Source: Phorcus lineatus (Eukaryota; Mollusca; Gastropoda; Trochida; Trochidae). Taken from it: a stretch of DNA of 64,000 nucleotides. The position numbers and the translations under genes are program-made. The notes beneath the pieces were generated by a model, which saw only the letters and a program-made list of their open reading frames with translations, did no database searches and had not been told where the DNA came from. Below are positions 52,077 to 63,516 of this stretch, one piece after another; position 1 is the stretch's first letter; each line of letters starts with the position of its first letter. Location: contig OV121092.1 in NCBI GenBank assembly GCA_921293015.1, positions 36,897,764 through 36,961,763 on the forward strand. Direction: 5' to 3'.

Positions 52077-52492
52077 GATAACTTTCTTAAAAATGCATAT
52101 TTCTAAACAAAACTTTCATCAAATGTACACCACATTGTGTTCTATCGATTGAGTAATAGCAATTTCCTGTCCGATTCCTGGTTTGGGCTCCAGATTCGAG
52201 CTTAAACAGGTACAGATAGCTGATTTTGACCAAATTCGCGGAAAAAGACTGAGTCCAATATATGCATATTGTTGCAGCGAGCGCGATAACTTTCTTAAAA
52301 ATGCATATTTCTAAACCAAACTTTCATCAAATGTACACCACATTGTGTTCTATCGATTGAGTAATAGCAATTTCCTGTCCGATTCCTGGTTTGGGCTCCA
52401 GATTCGAGCTTAAACAGGTACAGATAGCTGATTTTGACCAAATTCGCGGAAAAAGACTGAGTCCAATATATGCATATTGTTGCAGCGAGCGC
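52077..52492 (+). repeat. Single-monomer tandem duplication
   Basis: Two adjacent monomers both carry ACACCAC, GAGTAATAGC, CCGATTCCTGG and GTTGCAG, with GTTGCAG at 52274 and 52482, 208 bp apart. Elsewhere this type occurs once per cassette. The first has AACAAAAC and the second AACCAAAC, so the second is a hybrid whose first part came from the neighbouring monomer type. Confidence 0.88.
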
Positions 52493-54988
52493 GATAACTT
52501 TCTTAAAAATGCATATTTCTAAACCAAACTTTCATCAAATGTACACCACATTGTGTTCTATCGATTGAGCAATACCAATTTCCTGTCCGATTCTTGGTTT
52601 GGGCTCCAGATTCGAGCTTAAACAGGTACAGATAGCTGATTTTGACCAAAATCGCGGGAAAAGACTGAGTCCAAGATATGCATATTGTTGTAGCGAGCGC
52701 GATAACTTTCTTAAAAATGCATATTTCTAAACCAAACTTTCATCAAATGTACATCACATTGTGTTCTATCGATTGAGCAATACCAATTTCCTGTCTGATT
52801 CTTGGTTTGGGCTCCAGTTTCGAGCTTAAACAGGTACAGATAGCTGATTTTGACCAAATTCGCGGAAAAAGACTGAGTCCAATATATGCATATTGTTGTA
52901 GCGAGCGTGATAACTTTCTTAAAAATGCATATTTCTAAACCAAACTTTCATCAAATGTACATCACATTGTGTTCTATCGATTGAGTAATACCAATTTCCT
53001 GTCCGATTCTTGGTTTGGGCTCCAGATTCGAGCTTAAACAGGTACAGATAGCTGATTATGACCAAATTCGCGGAAAAAGACTGAGTCCAATATATGCATA
53101 TTGTTGTAGCGAGCGCGATAACTTTCTTAAAAATGCATATTTCTAAACCAAACTTTCATCAAATGTACACCACATTGTGTTCTATCGATTGAGCAATACC
53201 AATTTCCTGTCCGATTCTTGGTTTGGGCTCCAGATTCGAGCTTAAACAGGTACAGATAGCTGATTTTGGTCAAAATCGCGGGAAAAGACTGAGTCCAATA
53301 TATGCATATTGTTGTAGCGAGCGCGATAACTTTCTTAAAAATGCATATTTCTAAACCAAACTTTCATCAAATGTACATCACATTGTGTTCTATCGATTGA
53401 GCAATACCAATTTCCTGTCCGATTCTTGGTTTGGGCTCCAGATTCGAGCTTAAACAGGTACAGATAGCTGATTTTGACCAAATTCGCGGGAAAAGACTGA
53501 GTCCAAGATATGCATATTGTTGTAGCGAGCGCGATAACTTTCTTAAAAATGCATATTTCTAAACCAAACTTTCATCAAATGTACATCACATTGTGTTCTA
53601 TCGATTGAGCAATACCAATTTCCTGTCCGGTTCTTGGTTTGGGCTCCAGATTCGAGCTTAAACAGGTACAGATAGCTGATTTTGACCAAATTCGCGGAAA
53701 AAGACTGAGTCCAATATATGCATATTGTTGTAGCGAGCGCGATAACTTTCTTAAAAATGCATATTTCTAAACAAAACTTTCATCAAATGTACACCACATT
53801 GTGTTCTATCGATTGAGTAATAGCAATTTCCTGTCCGATTCCTGGTTTGGGCTCCAGATTCGAGCTTAAACAGGTACAGATAGCTGATTTTGACCAAATT
53901 CGCGGAAAAAGACTGAGTCCAATATATGCATATTGTTGCAGCGAGCGCGATAACTTTCTTAAAAATGCATATTTCTAAACCAAACTTTCATCAAATGTAC
54001 ACCACATTGTGTTCTATCGATTGAGCAATACCAATTTCCTGTCCGATTCTTGGTTTGGGCTCCAGATTCGAGCTTAAACAGGTACAGATAGCTGATTTTG
54101 ACCAAAATCGCGGGAAAAGACTGAGTCCAAGATATGCATATTGTTGTAGCGAGCGCGATAACTTTCTTAAAAATGCATATTTCTAAACCAAACTTTCATC
54201 AAATGTACATCACATTGTGTTCTATCGATTGAGCAATACCAATTTCCTGTCTGATTCTTGGTTTGGGCTCCAGATTCGAGCTTAAACAGGTACAGATAGC
54301 TGATTTTGACCAAATTCGCGGAAAAAGACTGAGTCCAATATATGCATATTGTTGTAGCGAGCGTGATAACTTTCTTAAAAATGCATATTTCTAAACAAAA
54401 CTTTCATCAAATGTACATCACATTGTGTTCTATCGATTGAGTAATAACAATTTCCTGTCCGATTCCTGGTTTGGGTTCCAGATTCGAGCTTAAACAGGTA
54501 CAGATAGCTGATTTTGACCAAATTCGCGGAAAAAGACTGAGTCCAATATATGCATATTGTTGTAGCGAGCGTGATAACTTTCTTAAAAATGCATATTTCT
54601 AAACCAAACTTTCATCAAATGTACATCACATTGTGTTCTATCGATTGAGCAATACCAATTTCCTGTCCGATTCTTGGTTTGGGCTCCAGATTCGAGCTTA
54701 AACAGGTACAGATAGCTGATTTTGACCAAAATCGCGGGAAAAGACTGAGTCCAATATATGCATATTGTTGTAGCGAGCGCGATAACTTTCTTAAAAATGC
54801 ATATTTCTAAACCAAACTTTCATCAAATGTACACCACATTGTGTTCTATCGATTGAGCAATACCAATTTCCTGTCTGATTCTTGGTTTGGGCTCCAGATT
54901 CGAGCTTAAACAGGTACAGATAGCTGATTTTGACCAAATTCGCGGAAAAAGACTGAGTCCAATATATGCATATTGTTGTAGCGAGCGT
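52493..54988 (+). repeat. Satellite monomers with cassette-tail order
   Basis: Twelve monomers: CCAAGATA, CCAGTTTCG, GATTATGACC, a GGTC dyad (53262-53277), a hybrid with TTCGCGGGAAAAG near 53483, CCGGTT, AACAAAAC/GTTGCAG (53938), CCAAGATA, then the four-monomer series that also stands at 49581. GTTGCAG spacings here are 7 and 8 monomers (52482 to 53938 to 55602). Confidence 0.82.
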
Positions 54989-56028
54989 GATAACTTTCTT
55001 AAAAATGCATATTTCTAAACCAAACTTTCATCAAATGTACACCACATTGTGTTCTATCGATTGAGCAATACCAATTTCCTGTCCGATTCTTGGTTTGGGC
55101 TCCAGATTCGAGCTTAAACAGGTACAGATAGCTGATTTTGACCAAAATCGCGGGAAAAGACTGAGTCCAAGATATGCATATTGTTGTAGCGAGCGCGATA
55201 ACTTTCTTAAAAATGCATATTTCTAAACCAAACTTTCATCAAATGTACATCACATTGTGTTCTATCGATTGAGCAATACCAATTTCCTGTCCGGTTCTTG
55301 GTTTGGGCTCCAGATTCGAGCTTAAACAGGTACAGATAGCTGATTTTGACCAAATTCGCGGAAAAAGACTGAGTCCAATATATGCATATTGTTGTAGCGA
55401 GCGCGATAACTTTCTTAAAAATGCATATTTCTAAACAAAACTTTCATCAAATGTACACCACATTGTGTTCTATCGATTGAGTAATAGCAATTTCCTGTCC
55501 GATTCCTGGTTTGGGCTCCAGATTCGAGCTTAAACAGGTACAGATAGCTGATTTTGACCAAATTCGCGGAAAAAGACTGAGTCCAATATATGCATATTGT
55601 TGCAGCGAGCGCGATAACTTTCTTAAAAATGCATATTTCTAAACCAAACTTTCATCAAATGTACACCACATTGTGTTCTATCGATTGAGCAATACCAATT
55701 TCCTGTCCGATTCTTGGTTTGGGCTCCAGATTCGAGCTTAAACAGGTACAGATAGCTGATTTTGACCAAAATCGCGGGAAAAGACTGAGTCCAAGATATG
55801 CATATTGTTGTAGCGAGCGCGATAACTTTCTTAAAAATGCATATTTCTAAACCAAACTTTCATCAAATGTACATCACATTGTGTTCTATCGATTGAGCAA
55901 TACCAATTTCCTGTCTGATTCTTGGTTTGGGCTCCAGTTTCGAGCTTAAACAGGTACAGATAGCTGATTTTGACCAAATTCGCGGAAAAAGACTGAGTCC
56001 AATATATGCATATTGTTGTAGCGAGCGT
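54989..56028 (+). repeat. Five-monomer HOR (1040 bp) of the cassette tail, copy 1
   Basis: Order: ACACCAC/CCAAGATA, CCGGTT, AACAAAAC/GTTGCAG, ACACCAC/CCAAGATA, CCAGTTTCG. Markers 1040 bp apart are CCAAGATA at 55171/56211 and GTTGCAG at 55602/56642. Confidence 0.93.
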
Positions 56029-57068
56029 GATAACTTTCTTAAAAATGCATATTTCTAAACCAAACTTTCATCAAATGTACACCACATTGTGTTCTATCGA
56101 TTGAGCAATACCAATTTCCTGTCCGATTCTTGGTTTGGGCTCCAGATTCGAGCTTAAACAGGTACAGATAGCTGATTTTGACCAAAATCGCGGGAAAAGA
56201 CTGAGTCCAAGATATGCATATTGTTGTAGCGAGCGCGATAACTTTCTTAAAAATGCATATTTCTAAACCAAACTTTCATCAAATGTACATCACATTGTGT
56301 TCTATCGATTGAGCAATACCAATTTCCTGTCCGGTTCTTGGTTTGGGCTCCAGATTCGAGCTTAAACAGGTACAGATAGCTGATTTTGACCAAATTCGCG
56401 GAAAAAGACTGAGTCCAATATATGCATATTGTTGTAGCGAGCGCGATAACTTTCTTAAAAATGCATATTTCTAAACAAAACTTTCATCAAATGTACACCA
56501 CATTGTGTTCTATCGATTGAGTAATAGCAATTTCCTGTCCGATTCCTGGTTTGGGCTCCAGATTCGAGCTTAAACAGGTACAGATAGCTGATTTTGACCA
56601 AATTCGCGGAAAAAGACTGAGTCCAATATATGCATATTGTTGCAGCGAGCGCGATAACTTTCTTAAAAATGCATATTTCTAAACCAAACTTTCATCAAAT
56701 GTACACCACATTGTGTTCTATCGATTGAGCAATACCAATTTCCTGTCCGATTCTTGGTTTGGGCTCCAGATTCGAGCTTAAACAGGTACAGATAGCTGAT
56801 TTTGACCAAAATCGCGGGAAAAGACTGAGTCCAAGATATGCATATTGTTGTAGCGAGCGCGATAACTTTCTTAAAAATGCATATTTCTAAACCAAACTTT
56901 CATCAAATGTACATCACATTGTGTTCTATCGATTGAGCAATACCAATTTCCTGTCTGATTCTTGGTTTGGGCTCCAGTTTCGAGCTTAAACAGGTACAGA
57001 TAGCTGATTTTGACCAAATTCGCGGAAAAAGACTGAGTCCAATATATGCATATTGTTGTAGCGAGCGT
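56029..57068 (+). repeat. Five-monomer HOR (1040 bp) of the cassette tail, copy 2
   Basis: This is a direct copy of the preceding five monomers with no difference that I can see. It runs on into the GATTATGACC monomer at 57069. Confidence 0.93.
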
Positions 57069-58108
57069 GATAACTTTCTTAAAAATGCATATTTCTAAAC
57101 CAAACTTTCATCAAATGTACATCACATTGTGTTCTATCGATTGAGTAATACCAATTTCCTGTCCGATTCTTGGTTTGGGCTCCAGATTCGAGCTTAAACA
57201 GGTACAGATAGCTGATTATGACCAAATTCGCGGAAAAAGACTGAGTCCAATATATGCATATTGTTGTAGCGAGCGCGATAACTTTCTTAAAAATGCATAT
57301 TTCTAAACCAAACTTTCATCAAATGTACACCACATTGTGTTCTATCGATTGAGCAATACCAATTTCCTGTCCGATTCTTGGTTTGGGCTCCAGATTCGAG
57401 CTTAAACAGGTACAGATAGCTGATTTTGATCAAAATCGCGGGAAAAGACTGAGTCCAATATATGCATATTGTTGTAGCGAGCGTGATAACTTTCTTAAAA
57501 ATGCATATTTCTAAACCAAACTTTCATCAAATGTACATCACATTGTGTTCTATCGATTGAGCAATACCAATTTCCTGTCCGATTCTTGGTTTGGGCTCCA
57601 GATTCGAGCTTAAACAGGTACAGATAGCTGATTTTGACCAAATTCGCGGAAAAAGACTGAGTCCAATATATGCATATTGTTGTAGCGAGCGTGATAACTT
57701 TCTTAAAAATGCATATTTCTAAACCAAACTTTCATCAAATGTACATCACATTGTGTTCTATCGATTGAGTAATACCAATTTCCTGTCCGATTCTTGGTTT
57801 GGGCTCCAGATTCGAGCTTAAACAGGTACAGATAGCTGATTATGACCAAATTCGCGGAAAAAGACTGAGTCCAATATATGCATATTGTTGTAGCGAGCGC
57901 GATAACTTTCTTAAAAATGCATATTTCTAAACCAAACTTTCATCAAATGTACACCACATTGTGTTCTATCGATTGAGCAATACCAATTTCCTGTCCGATT
58001 CTTGGTTTGGGCTCCAGATTCGAGCTTAAACAGGTACAGATAGCTGATTTTGGTCAAAATCGCGGGAAAAGACTGAGTCCAATATATGCATATTGTTGTA
58101 GCGAGCGT
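57069..58108 (+). repeat. Three-monomer near-duplication
   Basis: The GATTATGACC monomer (57069), dyad monomer with GATC (57422-57437) and CCGATT monomer (57485) are followed by GATTATGACC (57693) and a dyad monomer with GGTC (58046-58061). The two dyad monomers occupy equivalent slots and differ at the dyad centre. Confidence 0.82.
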
Positions 58109-59356
58109 GATAACTTTCTTAAAAATGCATATTTCTAAACCAAACTTTCATCAAATGTACATCACATTGTGTTCTATCGATTGAGCAATACCAATTTCCT
58201 GTCCGATTCTTGGTTTGGGCTCCAGATTCGAGCTTAAACAGGTACAGATAGCTGATTTTGACCAAAATCGCGGGAAAAGACTGAGTCCAAGATATGCATA
58301 TTGTTGTAGCGAGCGCGATAACTTTCTTAAAAATGCATATTTCTAAACCAAACTTTCATCAAATGTACATCACATTGTGTTCTATCGATTGAGCAATACC
58401 AATTTCCTGTCCGGTTCTTGGTTTGGGCTCCAGATTCGAGCTTAAACAGGTACAGATAGCTGATTTTGACCAAATTCGCGGAAAAAGACTGAGTCCAATA
58501 TATGCATATTGTTGTAGCGAGCGCGATAACTTTCTTAAAAATGCATATTTCTAAACAAAACTTTCATCAAATGTACACCACATTGTGTTCTATCGATTGA
58601 GTAATAGCAATTTCCTGTCCGATTCCTGGTTTGGGCTCCAGATTCGAGCTTAAACAGGTACAGATAGCTGATTTTGACCAAATTCGCGGAAAAAGACTGA
58701 GTCCAATATATGCATATTGTTGCAGCGAGCGCGATAACTTTCTTAAAAATGCATATTTCTAAACCAAACTTTCATCAAATGTACACCACATTGTGTTCTA
58801 TCGATTGAGCAATACCAATTTCCTGTCCGATTCTTGGTTTGGGCTCCAGATTCGAGCTTAAACAGGTACAGATAGCTGATTTTGACCAAATTCGCGGAAA
58901 AAGACTGAGTCCAATATATGCATATTGTTGTAGCGAGCGTGATAACTTTCTTAAAAATGCATATTTCTAAACCAAACTTTCATCAAATGTACATCACATT
59001 GTGTTCTATCGATTGAGTAATACCAATTTCCTGTCCGATTCTTGGTTTGGGCTCCAGATTCGAGCTTAAACAGGTACAGATAGCTGATTATGACCAAATT
59101 CGCGGAAAAAGACTGAGTCCAATATATGCATATTGTTGTAGCGAGCGCGATAACTTTCTTAAAAATGCATATTTCTAAACCAAACTTTCATCAAATGTAC
59201 ACCACATTGTGTTCTATCGATTGAGCAATACCAATTTCCTGTCCGATTCTTGGTTTGGGCTCCAGATTCGAGCTTAAACAGGTACAGATAGCTGATTTTG
59301 ATCAAAATCGCGGGAAAAGACTGAGTCCAATATATGCATATTGTTGTAGCGAGCGT
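58109..59356 (+). repeat. Six-monomer HOR (1248 bp), copy 1
   Basis: Six monomers from CCGATT/CCAAGATA (58109) through CCGGTT, AACAAAAC/GTTGCAG (58722), a hybrid monomer (58733), GATTATGACC (58941) and the GATC dyad monomer (59149). The GTTGCAG marker recurs 1248 bp later at 59970. The hybrid at 58733 starts as the ACACCAC monomer and ends as the AAATTC/GCGTG monomer, so one monomer length was lost here. Confidence 0.85.
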
Positions 59357-60604
59357 GATAACTTTCTTAAAAATGCATATTTCTAAACCAAACTTTCATC
59401 AAATGTACATCACATTGTGTTCTATCGATTGAGCAATACCAATTTCCTGTCCGATTCTTGGTTTGGGCTCCAGATTCGAGATTAAACAGGTACAGATAGC
59501 TGATTTTGACCAAAATCGCGGGAAAAGACTGAGTCTAAGATATGCATATTGTTGTAGCGAGCGCGATAACTTTCTTAAAAATGCATATTTCTAAACCAAA
59601 CTTTCATCAAATGTACATCACATTGTGTTCTATCGATTGAGCAATACCAATTTCCTGTCCGGTTCTTGGTTTGGGCTCCAGATTCGAGCTTAAACAGGTA
59701 CAGATAGCTGATTTTGACCAAATTCGCGGAAAAAGACTGAGTCCAATATATGCATATTGTTGTAGCGAGCGCGATAACTTTCTTAAAAATGCATATTTCT
59801 AAACAAAACTTTCATCAAATGTACACCACATTGTGTTCTATCGATTGAGTAATAGCAATTTCCTGTCCGATTCCTGGTTTGGGCTCCAGATTCGAGCTTA
59901 AACAGGTACAGATAGCTGATTTTGACCAAATTCGCGGAAAAAGACTGAGTCCAATATATGCATATTGTTGCAGCGAGCGCGATAACTTTCTTAAAAATGC
60001 ATATTTCTAAACCAAACTTTCATCAAATGTACACCACATTGTGTTCTATCGATTGAGCAATACCAATTTCCTGTCCGATTCTTGGTTTGGGCTCCAGATT
60101 CGAGCTTAAACAGGTACAGATAGCTGATTTTGACCAAAATCGCGGGAAAAGACTGAGTCCAAGATATGCATATTGTTGTAGCGAGCGCGATAACTTTCTT
60201 AAAAATGCATATTTCTAAACCAAACTTTCATCAAATGTACATCACATTGTGTTCTATCGATTGAGCAATACCAATTTCCTGTCTGATTCTTGGTTTGGGC
60301 TCCATTTTCGAGCTTAAACAGGTACAGATAGCTGATTATGACCAAATTCGCGGAAAAAGACTGAGTCCAATATATGCATATTGTTGTAGCAAGCGCGATA
60401 ACTTTCTTAAAAATGCATATTTCTAAACCAAACTTTCATCAAATGTACACCACATTGTGTTCTATCGATTGAGCAATACCAATTTCCTGTCCGATTCTTG
60501 GTTTGGGCTCCAGATTCGAGCTTAAACAGGTACAGATAGCTGATTTTGATCAAAATCGCGGGAAAAGACTGAGTCCAATATATGCATATTGTTGTAGCGA
60601 GCGT
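59357..60604 (+). repeat. Six-monomer HOR (1248 bp), copy 2
   Basis: This copy has the same order, but the collapse that shortens it lies elsewhere: monomer 59981 is intact, and 60189 is the hybrid, starting as the CTGTCTGATT/CCATTTTCG type and ending as the GATTATGACC type. Private changes are GAGATTAAAC near 59480, GAGTCTAAGATA near 59534 and GTAGCAAGCG near 60391. Confidence 0.85.
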
Positions 60605-63516
60605 GATAACTTTCTTAAAAATGCATATTTCTAAACCAAACTTTCATCAAATGTACATCACATTGTGTTCTATCGATTGAGCAATACCAATTTCCTGTCC
60701 GATTCTTGGTTTGGGCTCCAGATTCGAGCTTAAACAGGTACAGATAGCTGATTTTGACCAAATTCGCGGAAAAAGACTGAGTCCAATATATGCATATTGT
60801 TGTAGCGAGCGTGATAACTTTCTTAAAAATGCATATTTCTAAACCAAACTTTCATCAAATGTACATCACATTGTGTTCTATCGATTGAGCAATACCAATT
60901 TCCTGTCCGGTTCTTGGTTTGGGCTCAAGATTCGACCTTAAACAGGTACAGATAGCTGATTTTGACCAAATTCGCGGAAAAAGACTGAGTCCAATATATG
61001 CATATTGTTGTAGCGAGCGCGATAACTTTCTTAAAAATGCATATTTCTAAACCAAACTTTCATCAAATGTACATCACATTGTGTTCTATCGATTGAGCAA
61101 TACCAATTTCCTGTCCGATTCTTGGTTTGGGCTCCAGATTCGAGCTTAAACAGGTACAGATAGCTGATTTTGACCAAAATCGCGGGAAAAGACTGAGTCC
61201 AATATATGCATATTGTTGTAGCGAGCGCGATAACTTTCTTAAAAATGCATATTTCTAAACCAAACTTTCATCAAATGTACATCACATTGTGTTCTATCGA
61301 TTGAGCAATACCAATTTCCTGTCCGATTCTTGGTTTGGGCTCCAGATTCGAGCTTAAACAGGTACAGATAGCTGATTTTGATCAAAATCGCGGGAAAAGA
61401 CTGAGTCCAATATATGCATATTGTTGTAGCGAGCGTGATAACTTTCTTAAAAATGCATATTTCTAAACCAAACTTTCATCAAATGTACATCACATTGTGT
61501 TCTATCGATTGAGCAATACCAATTTCCTGTCCGATTCTTGGTTTGGGCTCCAGATTCGAGCTTAAACAGGTACAGATAGCTGATTTTGACCAAATTCGCG
61601 GAAAAAGACTGAGTCCAATATATGCATATTGTTGTAGCGAGCGTGATAACTTTCTTAAAAATGCATATTTCTAAACCAAACTTTCATCAAATGTACATCA
61701 CATTGTGTTCTATCGATTGAGCAATACCAATTTCCTGTCCGGTTCTTGGTTTGGGCTCAAGATTCGACCTTAAACAGGTACAGATAGCTGATTTTGACCA
61801 AATTCGCGGAAAAAGACTGAGTCCAATATATGCATATTGTTGTAGCGAGCGCGATAACTTTCTTAAAAATGCATATTTCTAAACCAAACTTTCATCAAAT
61901 GTACATCACATTGTGTTCTATCGATTGAGCAATACCAATTTCCTGTCCGATTCTTGGTTTGGGCTCCAGATTCGAGCTTAAACAGGTACAGATAGCTGAT
62001 TTTGGTCAAAATCGCGGGAAAAGACTGAGTCCAATATATGCATATTGTTGTAGCGAGCGTGATAACTTTCTTAAAAATGCATATTTCTAAACCAAACTTT
62101 CATCAAATGTACATCACATTGTGTTCTATCGATTGAGCAATACCAATTTCCTGTCCGATTCTTGGTTTGGGCTCCAGATTCGAGCTTAAACAGGTACAGA
62201 TAGCTGATTTTGACCAAATTCGCGGAAAAAGACTGAGTCCAATATATGCATATTGTTGTAGCGAGCGTGATAACTTTCTTAAAAATGCATATTTCTAAAC
62301 CAAACTTTCATCAAATGTACATCACATTGTGTTCTATCGATTGAGCAATACCAATTTCCTGTCCGGTTCTTGGTTTGGGCTCAAGATTCGACCTTAAACA
62401 GGTACAGATAGCTGATTTTGACCAAATTCGCGGAAAAAGACTGAGTCCAATATATGCATATTGTTGTAGCGAGCGCGATAACTTTCTTAAAAATGCATAT
62501 TTCTAAACCAAACTTTCATCAAATGTACATCACATTGTGTTCTATCGATTGAGCAATACCAATTTCCTGTCCGATTCTTGGTTTGGGCTCCAGATTCGAG
62601 CTTAAACAGGTACAGATAGCTGATTTTGACCAAAATCGCGGGAAAAGACTGAGTCCAATATATGCATATTGTTGTAGCGAGCGCGATAACTTTCTTAAAA
62701 ATGCATATTTCTAAACCAAACTTTCATCAAATGTACATCACATTGTGTTCTATCGATTGAGCAATACCAATTTCCTGTCCGATTCTTGGTTTGGGCTCCA
62801 GATTCGAGCTTAAACAGGTACAGATAGCTGATTTTGGTCAAAATCGCGGGAAAAGACTGAGTCCAATATATGCATATTGTTGTAGCGAGCGTGATAACTT
62901 TCTTAAAAATGCATATTTCTAAACCAAACTTTCATCAAATGTACATCACATTGTGTTCTATCGATTGAGCAATACCAATTTCCTGTCCGATTCTTGGTTT
63001 GGGCTCCAGATTCGAGCTTAAACAGGTACAGATAGCTGATTTTGACCAAATTCGCGGAAAAAGACTGAGTCCAATATATGCATATTGTTGTAGCGAGCGT
63101 GATAACTTTCTTAAAAATGCATATTTCTAAACCAAACTTTCATCAAATGTACATCACATTGTGTTCTATCGATTGAGCAATACCAATTTCCTGTCCGGTT
63201 CTTGGTTTGGGCTCAAGATTCGACCTTAAACAGGTACAGATAGCTGATTTTGACCAAATTCGCGGAAAAAGACTGAGTCCAATATATGCATATTGTTGTA
63301 GCGAGCGCGATAACTTTCTTAAAAATGCATATTTCTAAACCAAACTTTCATCAAATGTACATCACATTGTGTTCTATCGATTGAGCAATACCAATTTCCT
63401 GTCCGATTCTTGGTTTGGGCTCCAGATTCGAGCTTAAACAGGTACAGATAGCTGATTTTGACCAAAATCGCGGGAAAAGACTGAGTCCAATATATGCATA
63501 TTGTTGTAGCGAGCGC
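60605..63516 (+). repeat. Four-monomer HOR block (A-B-C-D order)
   Basis: Fourteen monomers follow the order A (CCGATT, ends GCGTG), B (CTCAAGATTCGACC), C (CCGATT, AAAATCGCGGG) and D (dyad with GATC or GGTC). A stands at 60605, 61437, 62061 and 62893; B markers lie at 60935, 61767, 62391 and 63223. The order is ABCD, ABD, ABCD, ABC, so the second unit lacks C and is 624 instead of 832 bp. D has GATC at 61374 and GGTC at 61998 and 62830. Confidence 0.92.
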
